The notes: generated by a model from the sequence alone, not told the origin. DNA of 64,000 nt from Prosthecobacter vanneervenii (GCF_014203095.1 NZ_JACHIG010000006.1:186001-250000); one strand, 5' to 3'; counted from the stretch's first letter, positions 27,401 through 34,880 are shown. Translations and numbers: made by a program.

Positions 27401-28160
27401 CACGGATGAGGTAGTCGCGGTACTGGTGGGCGTAGGGGATGGCGGGGTCGCCCTCGGAGCCGTAGGTCTCAGCGTAGCGCACCCAGTCCATGAAGTGGCG
27501 GGCCCACTTCTCGCCAAAGTGCGGGGAGGTCAGCAGGTCGTCGATGCTTTGAACGCCTGAGGGCGGCAGGCCGGTGAGCACGTAGCTCAGGCGGCGGCGC
27601 AGTGTTTGTGCATCGGCAGGTGCTGCGGCGGGGATGCCTTGCTTGGCCAGCTCTGCGTCGATGTAGTCATCGATGGTTTTGTTCGCGGGCTGCTTGGAGA
27701 CGGGTTGGAAGGACCACCACTGCTTGCGGCGGTCGAGGATGCTCTTCCAGTCGGTCTCCTTGGCGATCTCTGCTTTGGAGGGTGCGGTGTCGCGCGGGTC
27801 GGCGGCACCGTCGCGGATCCATTGCTCAAAGTCGGCGATGACCTTGTCATCGAGCTTGGCCCCGGCCTTGGGCATCTTGATGTCGTCGTGCTCGTGCTTG
27901 ATGGTTTGCAGCAGCAGCGACTCGGCGGGATTTCCCGGTTTGATGACATCGCCGGATTCGCCGCCCGACTGCCAGCCGGGGCGGGAGTCGAGCACGAGGC
28001 CGCCCTTCTTCTTGGTGGCCGTGCTGTGGCACTCGTAGCACTCCTGCGCGAGGATGGGGCGGATCTTCGACTCGAAGAATTCGATCTGCGCAGCTGTGGG
28101 CGCAGCATGCAGACTGCCACAGAGGAACGCAGCAGCGGAGATGAAAAGATGCTTGTTCAT
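24453..28160 (-). CDS. PSD1 protein: PSCyt1 + DUF1549 + DUF1553 + C-terminal LamG
   Basis: 1235 aa with a signal peptide (1-20). A haem-type CYECH motif (Cys41, Cys44, His45) lies in a PSCyt1 domain. DUF1549 follows (HFMDWVRYAETYGSEGD; second motif CARCHNHKFDA), then a central carbohydrate-binding-like insert and DUF1553 (NPLTARVIVNRLWHHVFGRG, RLEAESIRDSILTLTG). Unlike the PSD1 protein at 4265-7096 it has a C-terminal extension with a LamG fold (LEAWVMLDNLTQRGG, RARLYDRALTPEEI) flanked by coiled-coil stretches. Its ATG overlaps the IclR-regulator stop as ATGA (28160-28157), so regulator and target are translationally coupled. The function of the family is unresolved; substrate binding at the envelope is likely. 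Confidence 0.85.
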   Translation of the reverse strand: MNKHLFISAAAFLCGSLHAAPTAAQIEFFESKIRPILAQECYECHSTATKKKGGLVLDSRPGWQSGGESGDVIKPGNPAESLLLQTIKHEHDDIKMPKAGAKLDDKVIADFEQWIRDGAADPRDTAPSKAEIAKETDWKSILDRRKQWWSFQPVSKQPANKTIDDYIDAELAKQGIPAAAPADAQTLRRRLSYVLTGLPPSGVQSIDDLLTSPHFGEKWARHFMDWVRYAETYGSEGDPAIPYAHQYRDYLIRAFNDNVPYPQLVKEAIAGDLLAKPRIKNGINESAIGIAQLRMVLHGFSPVDSLDEMVTFTDNQIDTVTKAFQSLTVSCARCHNHKFDAISQTDFYSLYGIFTSTHPAVIDVNAPGTGKAEREELARLKAQIKDAVAAHWLKSAAKITASENTESTHPGLGKLQWFANGVSLTKAGEFSIALEGENAVSQIHPGGYFSDLLSTKERAVLFSNRFKCEGGTLWFRVAGNGGVKAKYVVQNYPRTGTIHKAVVLSDAKDEKLGWRSLDLEFWKGDEIFIQITTAADLPAEFNKDARSWFGLTDVFITQDKTPPSVEARAPFAASDLIQSWQKGTLTDTQAEVLNRLVQTGRLPNKLADLPEAAKLVARYREIEARLPMPTRVPGVIEADAKDAPLFVRGDHKQPSEIVPRRFLDALDPAPFNTTGSGRLQLAEHMADLKNNPLTARVIVNRLWHHVFGRGIVSTVDNFGKLGDLPTHPELLDFLAQRFIDSGGDIKAMLKLMVSSRAFQRSAQASEIAMQKDPENKLLSHWTIHRLEAESIRDSILTLTGKLDPELYGEPIGSGNTRRSIYVKVIRNSLDPFLTTFDSPVPFATRGKRDTTNVPAQSLTLLNDNNVIRWSREWALRSSKLDDKARVQQMFREAFAREATPDEVKQSLAYLGILQQENNELVQELNSKEQKLAAVTQQISALLEPARTRLQTERKLPAVPLNTPAPLAEWTFDKDARDTEGRMNLELVGNARVENGALILDGKSMAKSGSLPKTLTTKTLEAWVMLDNLTQRGGGVVTVQHKDGGQFDSIVFAEKTPQHWVAGSNFFDRSELFEGSAETEATTRPVHIAVVYQPDGTISGYRDGKPYGRTYRKAPAATFAADASQILLGCRHGAPAGNKGLTGRIFRARLYDRALTPEEIAQTARIESSSITEADILAALTPDQRQQLTQLQTQRDEQSKQLESLRASTAGDDATVQSWTSLAQSLINLKEFIYLK

Positions 28161-28942
28161 GCCAGGAGCCTCTGGGTGATGGTTGCTGCGGCCTCGATGC
28201 AGAGTCTGCCGGCTTTTTCAAACTGGTCGCGCTTCAGGCGGAAGGAGGGCGCCATGACGGTGATGGCAGCGACGGGGTAGCGGTATTCATCCAGGATGGC
28301 GGCAGCGACACAATGGATGCCCTCCAGGCCTTCGGCGATGTCCGTGGAGTAGCCGCGTTTGCGTGTTTTGGCCAGATCAGCGGTGAGCAGTTCGGGGGCG
28401 GCCAGGGTGGTGGGGGTGTATTGCTTGAGCTGCACGGCGGCAAAGAACTGGTCCAGCTCCACTGGAGGGAGATTTGCCAGAACCGCCTTGCCTGGAGCGC
28501 AGGAGTACATGGGCACCTGCAGGCCGACGGTGCTGCTGACCTTGATGGGCTGGGAGGAGATGCACTGCTCTAGCACGGTCATCTTGTGGTTCACGCTGGC
28601 GAGAATTTGAGTGGTTTCGCCGGTTTCATCGCGCAGCCATTTGAGGGATTCCAGAGCGCAGACGACGAGGCTCTTTTCGCGCACCTGCGGGCGGGAGAGA
28701 TCAAAGAGCTTGTTGGTGAGCACAAAGCGCTTGTCGTCTTCCCGGCGCTGGAGGTAGCCGCGATTGTGCAGCGTACCGGTGATGCGGAAGACGGAATTGA
28801 CCGGCAGGTCGAGCTCTCTCGCGATCTCGGTGAGGCTGAGTCCGGCGCGGTGGCGGCCCAGGAGTTCCAGGATGGCGAGAGTACGCTCCGTGCCGGGGGC
28901 GAGCGTGTCGTCGGTGAGAGGGATGGCGGCTTCCTTAAGCAT
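28157..28942 (-). CDS. IclR-family transcriptional regulator
   Basis: 261 aa. An N-terminal winged helix-turn-helix (about 19-75: ERTLAILELLGRHRAGLSL, TEIARELDLPVNSVFRITGTL) precedes an IclR effector-binding domain (about 90-255; YSCAPGKAVLANLPP, RGYSTDIAEGLEGIHCVAAAI, YPVAAITVMAP). IclR regulators commonly sense small carbon compounds. It is the first gene of the operon with PSD1, DUF4375 and two DUF1501 genes, with a four-base overlap to PSD1. A palindromic site lies immediately upstream of its start, consistent with autoregulation of the operon. Confidence 0.9.
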   Translation of the reverse strand: MLKEAAIPLTDDTLAPGTERTLAILELLGRHRAGLSLTEIARELDLPVNSVFRITGTLHNRGYLQRREDDKRFVLTNKLFDLSRPQVREKSLVVCALESLKWLRDETGETTQILASVNHKMTVLEQCISSQPIKVSSTVGLQVPMYSCAPGKAVLANLPPVELDQFFAAVQLKQYTPTTLAAPELLTADLAKTRKRGYSTDIAEGLEGIHCVAAAILDEYRYPVAAITVMAPSFRLKRDQFEKAGRLCIEAAATITQRLLA

Positions 28943-28952
28943 TCTGAATTTA

Positions 28953-28975
28953 GAAACGTTTCCACATTTGGAAAA
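28953..28975. promoter_or_regulatory. Candidate IclR operator
   Basis: A perfect 10-bp palindrome GAAACGTTTC (28953-28962) overlaps an inverted pair GTTTCC (28958-28963) / GGAAAA (28970-28975). On the minus strand this reads GGAAACGTTTC, resembling GGAAA-TTTCC IclR-type boxes. It lies 11 bases upstream of the IclR start codon, in the divergent gap with queF. Confidence 0.5.
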
Positions 28976-29116
28976 CTATCAATTTTCCTGTTTCACCAGA
29001 TTCGCCCGGCTAGTCTGACAGCGCCCGCCCGCGCAGCCGCGGAAAAAGATGTGCCTTTTTTGCAAATCCATGCTCGGCGTTGCATTCCCCTCCGTGGCGG
29101 GCATTCTGGAGAGAAC

Positions 29117-29548
29117 ATGTCTTCCTCCCCTGATCTCACCCTGCTCGGACGTTCCGAAAACCGCCTGCCCGCCTCGCCGGACGTGGCGGTGCTGGAGACC
29201 TTCCCGAACCGCACACCAGGCCGCAACTACCGCATTCACCTCAGCGCGCCGGAATTCAGCTCCATTTGCCCTGTGACTGGGCAGCCCGATTCAGCACATC
29301 TGGAGATTTATTACATCCCGGATGAGAAGTGCGTGGAGACAAAGTCGCTGAAATTCTATCTGGCATCCTACCGCAACCATGCCTCCTTCAATGAGGCCAT
29401 CGTGAACCGCGTGCTGGACGACATCGTGAAAGCCTGCGCTCCAAAGCAGGTGGTGGTGCGGGGGAAATTTGGCGCACGCGGCGGGATCCAGCTCACCTGC
29501 GAGGCCCGCTTTCCCGACATTGAAGAAACGCTGCGCCTGCCAGAATGA
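29117..29548 (+). CDS. queF: NADPH-dependent 7-cyano-7-deazaguanine reductase
   Basis: 143 aa from the ATG at 29117; the open frame continues 177 codons upstream only as the antisense shadow of the IclR gene. The enzyme reduces preQ0 to preQ1 in queuosine synthesis. The short (type I) form is seen: catalytic-type Cys51 and Asp58 in FSSICPVTGQPDSAHL, and SLKFYLASYRNHASFNE. In the Bacillus enzyme as I recall it, this last block ends in FHE; here it is FNE, so the conserved His is Asn92 while Glu93 remains. The stop overlaps the queC start as ATGA. Confidence 0.88.
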   Translation: MSSSPDLTLLGRSENRLPASPDVAVLETFPNRTPGRNYRIHLSAPEFSSICPVTGQPDSAHLEIYYIPDEKCVETKSLKFYLASYRNHASFNEAIVNRVLDDIVKACAPKQVVVRGKFGARGGIQLTCEARFPDIEETLRLPE

Positions 29549-30201
29549 AAACGCTCGTGCTGCTCTCCGGTGGGATGGATTCCGTGACGGCTCTCTACTG
29601 GGCGCGTCACGAGCATGAGGTCGTGGGTGCGGTGAGCTTTGACTACGGTGCCAAGCACAACCACCGGGAGATCCCGCTGGCGGCGTGGCATTGTGCGACA
29701 TCTGGCGTGAAACACGACATCATTGATCTCGGCTTCATGAACCAGCACTTTGCCTCTGATCTGCTGAAGTCTGGCGGCACCATCCCCGAGGGGCACTATG
29801 CGGATGAAAACATGAAGAAGACCGTGGTGCCATTTCGCAACGGCATCATGCTCTCCATTGCCTGTGGGCTGGCGGAGAGCTGCGGGGCGGATGCGCTGGT
29901 GATCGCTGCGCATGCGGGTGATCACACGATCTATCCCGACTGCCGTGAGCCCTTTATGCAAGGCATGGCGGCCGCCATGCGGGAGGGGACGTATGCGCAC
30001 ATCGAGCTGATGCGCCCTTTTATTCATCTGGACAAGGCGGGCATCGCCAAAACCGGCGCGGAGCTGGGGGTGGACTACGGAAAGACGTGGTCATGCTACA
30101 AAGGCGGCGATCTTCACTGCGGCAAATGCGGCACCTGCGTGGAACGCATCGAGGCCTTCGTGCTGGCCGGGTTGCCAGACCCGACGGTTTACGAAGAGTG
30201 A
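29545..30201 (+). CDS. queC: 7-cyano-7-deazaguanine (preQ0) synthase
   Basis: 218 aa. It converts 7-carboxy-7-deazaguanine to preQ0 with ATP and ammonia. The PP-loop LLSGGMDSVTAL lies at residues 6-17. A zinc site of four cysteines, with spacing C-x7-C-x2-C-x2-C (CYKGGDLHCGKCGTC), lies near the C-terminus. VPFRNGIMLSIACGLAE and HAGDHTIYPDCREPF are family blocks. It is coupled to queF by a four-base overlap. The rest of the pathway (queD, queE, tgt) is not in the window. I found no preQ1 riboswitch motif upstream of queF. Confidence 0.93.
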   Translation: MKTLVLLSGGMDSVTALYWARHEHEVVGAVSFDYGAKHNHREIPLAAWHCATSGVKHDIIDLGFMNQHFASDLLKSGGTIPEGHYADENMKKTVVPFRNGIMLSIACGLAESCGADALVIAAHAGDHTIYPDCREPFMQGMAAAMREGTYAHIELMRPFIHLDKAGIAKTGAELGVDYGKTWSCYKGGDLHCGKCGTCVERIEAFVLAGLPDPTVYEE

Positions 30202-30245
30202 TGGATCTCGCTGCTCCAGCGGTGAGTGGAGCGGGCTGTCTTTTC

Positions 30246-30275
30246 GAGTGTGCAGGCTAGAACTGTTGCACACTC
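30246..30275 (+). terminator. Hairpin downstream of queFC, possible terminator
   Basis: Perfect 9-bp stem GAGTGTGCA / TGCACACTC with a 12-base loop, 44 bases after the queC stop. No T-tract follows, so a classic intrinsic terminator is not certain. Confidence 0.35.
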
Positions 30276-30361
30276 CGATGCTTCTAAATGGGTGTTTGGT
30301 ATCAGGGAATATTGGAGTGTAATGTTTGATTTTGCCGAATGATTCATTACATGAACGGTCT

Positions 30362-31324
30362 ATGACCACTCGGGAAGCCTTGGATTTACTGGAAATTGCC
30401 GCCCCTATAACCCGGGAATCTTTAAATACCGCCTACCAGCAGATGGCCACGGTATGGAATCCGGGCAGCTTTGCGGGAATGGAAGAAATGCGTGCCAAAG
30501 CGGTTGCTAAGTCGGAGCGGATTTATCAGGCTTACTTGTGGCTTTATCATCTGCCAGAGGATCAGTTTCCTTACCGCGTGGTATATGAAAAACGAGGATC
30601 ACTCCAGAGGGTGCAGTCTCTGCCAGAAGCAGTTTTGTCCGCATCCGCTCGCGGTCCAAAGGCGGTCGAAGTGCGGCGGGCAAAAGTTGCCGGATGTCCT
30701 GCTGGGATGGTGGACATAGCGGCCCCTTTCATGAGGCGGGTGGGGGCCTTCGTGATCGACACTGGATTGGTGCTTTTTGCCATGATGGGGGTGCTTTTTC
30801 TGAAGGAGTTTCTCGCGATCCAAGAAATGGCCGTGACAGGCAAGAATCTACCAGCAGCACAGGAGATGACGAATGGCCTTAGGCTGCTGGTGTCAGCATG
30901 TGTCCTGCTTTATTATGCACTGCTGGAGTGTTCCGGCATGCAGGCATCACTGGGAAAGCGAATGCTGGGACTGGTGGTGACAGACAGGCATGGTGTGCGT
31001 GTCAATTTCGGTCAGGGGATGCTGCGTGTGGCCGGCATGATGGCTTCCATTCTTTTTTTGCCGCTTTACCTTGCCTGCCTGTGGACGCCCAGTCGCCAAT
31101 GTCTGCATGATCTGCTGGCTGGATGCCAGGTGATGTGGCGTCTTCCTGCCGAATCAGCACAGGCTGCCATGGAAAAGGAGGCAGCCAGCCAGCTCAGCCT
31201 GAAGCAGGTGGGCGGCTTGCTGGCAGCACTCCTGATCGCCGGACTGGCGCGGGTGGTGAAAGATGCCATGAAGAATCCGTCAAAATATCCTGCTCCCTAC
31301 GTCGCCCCGGCATCGAGGCCATAA
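30362..31324 (+). CDS. RDD membrane protein with J-domain-like N-terminus
   Basis: 320 aa from the ATG at 30362. The first ~65 residues (EALDLLEIAAPITRESLN, TAYQQMATVWNPGSF) follow the helix pattern of a J-domain, but the essential HPD is replaced by W32-N33-P34, so Hsp70 stimulation is unlikely. An RDD domain follows: FMRRVGAFVIDTGLVLF (Arg125-126, Asp133) with several membrane segments and GKRMLGLVVTDRHGVRVNF. A last hydrophobic stretch lies near residues 290-305. RDD proteins are proposed transporters or channels. It stands alone after queFC. The J-like call is from pattern only. Confidence 0.6.
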   Translation: MTTREALDLLEIAAPITRESLNTAYQQMATVWNPGSFAGMEEMRAKAVAKSERIYQAYLWLYHLPEDQFPYRVVYEKRGSLQRVQSLPEAVLSASARGPKAVEVRRAKVAGCPAGMVDIAAPFMRRVGAFVIDTGLVLFAMMGVLFLKEFLAIQEMAVTGKNLPAAQEMTNGLRLLVSACVLLYYALLECSGMQASLGKRMLGLVVTDRHGVRVNFGQGMLRVAGMMASILFLPLYLACLWTPSRQCLHDLLAGCQVMWRLPAESAQAAMEKEAASQLSLKQVGGLLAALLIAGLARVVKDAMKNPSKYPAPYVAPASRP

Positions 31325-31411
31325 GGCGTGGCGTGGAATGGATGGGCTCATCGTTGGATTTCCAAAGTGAGAGTTTCGGACGAATTCACCGCTGTTTTGA
31401 TGAAGCGTTCT

Positions 31412-32899
31412 TCAGGCCGGGGGAGGAGGTAATGCCTGTGTCACGCTGCGCCTGCGGTGCGTGCGCACCATGTTCAGCTCCTTGAGCTTGCGTTGCAGGG
31501 TGCGGCGGCTCATGCCCAGCATTTCGGCGGCGACGGTGCGGTTGTTGCCGCTGCGCTGCAGGGCGGTGAGGATGAGCTGGTGCTCGGCCTCGTTCACATC
31601 CAGATCGCTCTTGGGTCTGGCGATGGCATCTGGGGTGTCGGCTGAAGCGGTGGCAGGCAGCGCGGCTGCTGCGTCTTTGGCGGCGATCAAAGAGGGAGCG
31701 CGGAGTCCGAAGCCCAGGCCGTGCGGATTGAGCAGGTAGGAGGGCAGGTGCTTGAGCATCACGCGGTTGCTGTTGCTCATGACTACTCCGTGCTCAATGG
31801 CGGCGCGCAGCTCACGGATGTTGCCGGGCCAGTCGTAGTTCATCATGGCGGGCAGGGCGTCCTCTCCGAGGGGCTTGTAGGCCTTGCCGTTGGCCTTGGC
31901 CAGCTCCTTGAGAAAGTGATCCGCCAGCACGGAGATGTCGCTCTTGCGTGCACGCAGCGGCGGCAGCTTGATGGTGACTACGCGCAGGCGCCAGTAGAGG
32001 TCCTCGCGGAATTTGCCTTCTTCCACCATCTTGGCCAGGTCGCGGTTCGTCGCAGCGATGACGCGTACATTGATCTGTATGGGCTTGCTGCTGCCCACAC
32101 GCTCGATGGTCTGTTCTCCGAGGGCGCGCAGCAGTTTCACCTGGGTGCTGGCGTCGATCTCGCCAATTTCATCGAGGAAAAGCGTGCCGCCGTTGGCCTG
32201 CTCAAAGCGGCCGATGCGGCGCTCTTGCGCACCGGTGAAGGCGCCTTTTTCATGGCCGAAGAGCTCGCTCTCCAGGATCTGTGGGGAAAGGGCGGCACAG
32301 TGCACGGAGACGATGCTGGCCTTGGGGCGGCCGCTGAGATTGTGAATGGCGCGGGCCACCAGCTCTTTGCCGGTGCCGCTTTCACCTTCAATCAAAACCG
32401 TGGCGCGGGAGGGAGCCACCTGCTGGATGGTGTCCAGGATGGGTTTCATCACCTCGGCCTGGCCAAGGATGCCCTCGATGGAGAATTTGCGCTCCACCTG
32501 CTGCTTGAGGGCGACGTTTTCGTGCTCCAGCGAGCGGCTGCGCAGGGCGCGTTTGATGAGCAGCTCCACCTCGTCGAGGTTCAGCGGCTTGGTGACGAAA
32601 TGGTAGGCTCCGCGGCGCATGGCCTCCACGGCGGTGTCCACGCTGCCGTAGGCGGTCATCATGATGCAGACAGGCGGCTTGGGCAGGGCTAGGGCGGCAT
32701 CCAGCAGCTTCATGCCGTCGTCCTCGCCGAGGCGGAGGTCCGTGAGCATCACATCGATGTGGTCATTTTGCAGGTATTCCATCGCCTCGGCGGCGTTGGC
32801 AGCCACATAGCAGTCGAAGTCATCTTCCAGCGAGAGGCGCAGGCCGTCGCGGGTGTGCTTCTCGTCATCGACGATCAGGACTGTGGCTTGGTCGTGCAT
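31412..32899 (-). CDS. Sigma-54-dependent response regulator (NtrC/AtoC type)
   Basis: 495 aa. The receiver domain (1-120) has phospho-acceptor Asp54 and Lys104. The AAA+ sigma-54 activator domain (about 143-375) has Walker A GESGTGK (172-178), the sigma-54 contact loop GAFTGA (219-224) and Walker B GGTLFLDEIGE. A C-terminal Fis-type helix-turn-helix follows (about 445-485, NRTVAAEMLGMSRRTLQRKL). It activates transcription from -12/-24 promoters after phosphorylation. All key residues are intact. No histidine kinase lies beside it, so it is an orphan regulator whose partner is elsewhere. Low-complexity Ala/Thr-rich residues link the AAA+ and DNA-binding parts. Confidence 0.93.
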   Translation of the reverse strand: MHDQATVLIVDDEKHTRDGLRLSLEDDFDCYVAANAAEAMEYLQNDHIDVMLTDLRLGEDDGMKLLDAALALPKPPVCIMMTAYGSVDTAVEAMRRGAYHFVTKPLNLDEVELLIKRALRSRSLEHENVALKQQVERKFSIEGILGQAEVMKPILDTIQQVAPSRATVLIEGESGTGKELVARAIHNLSGRPKASIVSVHCAALSPQILESELFGHEKGAFTGAQERRIGRFEQANGGTLFLDEIGEIDASTQVKLLRALGEQTIERVGSSKPIQINVRVIAATNRDLAKMVEEGKFREDLYWRLRVVTIKLPPLRARKSDISVLADHFLKELAKANGKAYKPLGEDALPAMMNYDWPGNIRELRAAIEHGVVMSNSNRVMLKHLPSYLLNPHGLGFGLRAPSLIAAKDAAAALPATASADTPDAIARPKSDLDVNEAEHQLILTALQRSGNNRTVAAEMLGMSRRTLQRKLKELNMVRTHRRRSVTQALPPPPA

Positions 32900-32977
32900 G
32901 AGTGAAAGAATGGCACAGTTTTGGAAAAAGACGAGCTACTAAATGGAGGAGTGATAAGTGGAGGGTCTTGAAAATAG

Positions 32978-33006
32978 TTGACTAAACGTCTAGTTCGTTG
33001 ATTATG
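32978..33006 (+). promoter_or_regulatory. Promoter with TetR-type operator
   Basis: A -35-like TTGACT (32978-32983) and a -10-like ATTATG (33001-33006) are spaced by 17 bases. Overlapping them is the palindrome ACTAAACGTCTAGT (32981-32994), symmetric except for one mirrored position pair. This is a plausible binding site for the TetR protein encoded 26 bases downstream. Confidence 0.5.
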
Positions 33007-33031
33007 CAATACCACAGCCTAAAACATCCCC

Positions 33032-33628
33032 ATGGGACGCACCTCCACCGCCAAAGACCGCCTGATAGAATCCATGATCGAACTGATCTGGATAGGCAGC
33101 TATGGCAGCACTTCGGTGGATCAGATTTGCGAGAGGGCAGGGGTCAAGAAGGGAAGCTTCTACCATTTCTTTGAGTCCAAGACGGAACTGGCCCTCACCG
33201 CGATCGAGCATGGCTGGGTCGAGCACCGCAAGGAGCTGGATCAAATTTTCTCCCCTGTGGTGCCGCCAGTGGAACGGATCCTGAACTGTTTCCGCAATTT
33301 TCGCCAGGAACAGGAGGAGCTGTTTCAAAAACATGGCCGAGTGCTAGGCTGTCCCATTCATTCCCTGGGTGCGGAGGTCAGCACGGTGGATGAGCGCCTG
33401 CGGGACAAACTGCAGGAAATCCTGGCCCAGTTCATCCGCTACTATGAGAGCGCCATCCGTGATGCGCAGGCGCAGGGCAGCATTGTCACGCACGATGCCA
33501 TGGCTCTGGCACGGATCGTGTTTGCCTACAGCGAAGGCCTGCTGCTGCATGCCCGCATGTGGAACGATCTTGGCCGTCTGGATGAGTTTGAGGCCGGAGC
33601 CAAGATCATTCTCGGAGTCAAAGACTGA
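33032..33628 (+). CDS. TetR/AcrR-family transcriptional repressor
   Basis: 198 aa. N-terminal helix-turn-helix (about 10-58: STSVDQICERAGVKKGSFYHFF, ESKTELALTAIE) and an all-helical ligand domain with a C-terminal TetR_C-like segment. Proteins of this kind repress neighbouring efflux or detoxification genes and release DNA on ligand binding. It precedes an RND adaptor, pump and outer-membrane channel on the same strand, so it probably controls them and itself. Dyad sites lie upstream of this gene and in the gap before the adaptor gene. Confidence 0.88.
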   Translation: MGRTSTAKDRLIESMIELIWIGSYGSTSVDQICERAGVKKGSFYHFFESKTELALTAIEHGWVEHRKELDQIFSPVVPPVERILNCFRNFRQEQEELFQKHGRVLGCPIHSLGAEVSTVDERLRDKLQEILAQFIRYYESAIRDAQAQGSIVTHDAMALARIVFAYSEGLLLHARMWNDLGRLDEFEAGAKIILGVKD

Positions 33629-33652
33629 GATGGGTCATTTTTTGCTTTCAAA

Positions 33653-33668
33653 TTAACCAACTGGTCAA
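33653..33668. promoter_or_regulatory. Dyad upstream of the efflux genes, possible second TetR site
   Basis: TTAACCAACTGGTCAA: the core ACCA-AC-TGGT is an inverted repeat, extended by TT/AA ends. Its reverse complement begins TTGACC, similar to the TTGACT at the first TetR-type site. It lies 30 bases before the adaptor start codon. Confidence 0.4.
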
Positions 33669-33697
33669 CTTTTACACCCCAAAACCTAACGCGCCCC

Positions 33698-34849
33698 GTG
33701 AAAATCCAAAACCTTCTCCCTCTTGTCCTGCTTCTGGCTGCCTGTGGCAAACCGCCTGGTGGTGGCCATGGCGGGCAGATGCCCCCGGCACCGGTCACGC
33801 TCGCACCGGTCGAGCAGAAAGAACTCGTTGAGTGGGAGGAGTTCACGGGGCGTGTTGAGCCGGTGGAAACGGTGGAACTGAAGCCACGAGTGTCCGGCTA
33901 CATCACAGAGGTGCATTTTAAAGCCGGGGCCATGGTGAACAAGGGAGACATTCTTTTCACCATCGACCAGCGTCCCTTCCAGACCCGCCTGCGTTCCACG
34001 GCGGCCGAGGTGGCACGTGCGGAGGCGAACGCCATGGCGATGAAGCGTGAGTTTGACCGTGTGAAGACCCTGCTGGAGGCCAAAGCCATCGCCCCAGAGC
34101 AGGCGGAGGCACGTGAGTCGATGAACCTACAGGCCATTGCCGGGCTGGAGGCCGCCAAGGCGGCGCAGCACAGCGCGGAGATCGAGTTTGAGCACAGCAC
34201 GGTGAAGGCGCCCATCAGCGGCCGGATCAGCCGTGCCATCACCACGACAGGCAACTATGTCACCGCCGGGACCACGCTGCTGACGACCATTGTGACCGTG
34301 GACCCCGTCTATGTTTATGCCGACATCGATGAAAACAGCCTGCTGAAACTGCAGGCGATGCAGCGAGATAAAAAGACCTTCACCAATGGGGACGGCCGAG
34401 TGCCCGTGGAACTGCAGCTCTCCAATGAGAAGGGTTTCCCACACCATGGGCACATCGAGTCCTTCGACAACCGGCTGGACGCCGGCACGGGCAGCATGGT
34501 GCTGCGCGCTGAATTCTCCAATGGCGACAACATCCTCACGCCGGGGCTGTTTGCGCGCATCCGAATTCCTATGACGGGCAAGTACCAGGCGCTGCTGGTG
34601 GATGAAAAAAGCATCCTTACAGATCAGGCCAACAAGTATGTCCTGGGGATCGACCAGTCCAAGACGCCTGCACTGTCGGTTTACAAGCCCATCGTGATCG
34701 GGCCAAGCATCGACGGCAAGCGCATCATCCGCAGCGGCCTGGCGGCGGGAGACAAGATCATCGTGAATGGGCAGGCGCGTCTGCCGCAGCCAGGCATGCC
34801 GGTGCAGCCGGTGGATGCGCCGCCTGCCAAGGAAACGGCGGCCAAGTAA
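33698..34849 (+). CDS. RND efflux periplasmic adaptor (AcrA/MexA family)
   Basis: 383 aa from a GTG at 33698. The N-terminus is a lipoprotein signal (LLPLVLLLAACGK; lipidated Cys at about 16). The order is beta-barrel/lipoyl halves with an alpha-hairpin between them (VEPVETVELKPRVSGYITEV, FTIDQRPFQTRLRSTAAEV, KAPISGRISRA), then a membrane-proximal domain (LAAGDKIIVNGQARLPQPG). It bridges the inner-membrane pump and the outer-membrane channel. Adaptor, pump and channel genes are closely spaced (31 and 8 bases). The substrate is unknown; a multidrug or solvent role would fit the TetR control. Confidence 0.92.
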   Translation: MKIQNLLPLVLLLAACGKPPGGGHGGQMPPAPVTLAPVEQKELVEWEEFTGRVEPVETVELKPRVSGYITEVHFKAGAMVNKGDILFTIDQRPFQTRLRSTAAEVARAEANAMAMKREFDRVKTLLEAKAIAPEQAEARESMNLQAIAGLEAAKAAQHSAEIEFEHSTVKAPISGRISRAITTTGNYVTAGTTLLTTIVTVDPVYVYADIDENSLLKLQAMQRDKKTFTNGDGRVPVELQLSNEKGFPHHGHIESFDNRLDAGTGSMVLRAEFSNGDNILTPGLFARIRIPMTGKYQALLVDEKSILTDQANKYVLGIDQSKTPALSVYKPIVIGPSIDGKRIIRSGLAAGDKIIVNGQARLPQPGMPVQPVDAPPAKETAAK

Positions 34850-34880
34850 TCGCAAAGCGAAACATACCCCCTACGCTTGC

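Noticed and set aside
28586-29116. 177-codon upstream extension of the queF frame
   Set aside because: It reads the antisense of the IclR gene, and QueF homology begins only at the ATG at 29117.
29000-29116. preQ1 riboswitch upstream of queF-queC
   Set aside because: No hairpin plus A-rich tail arrangement of a class I aptamer could be found.
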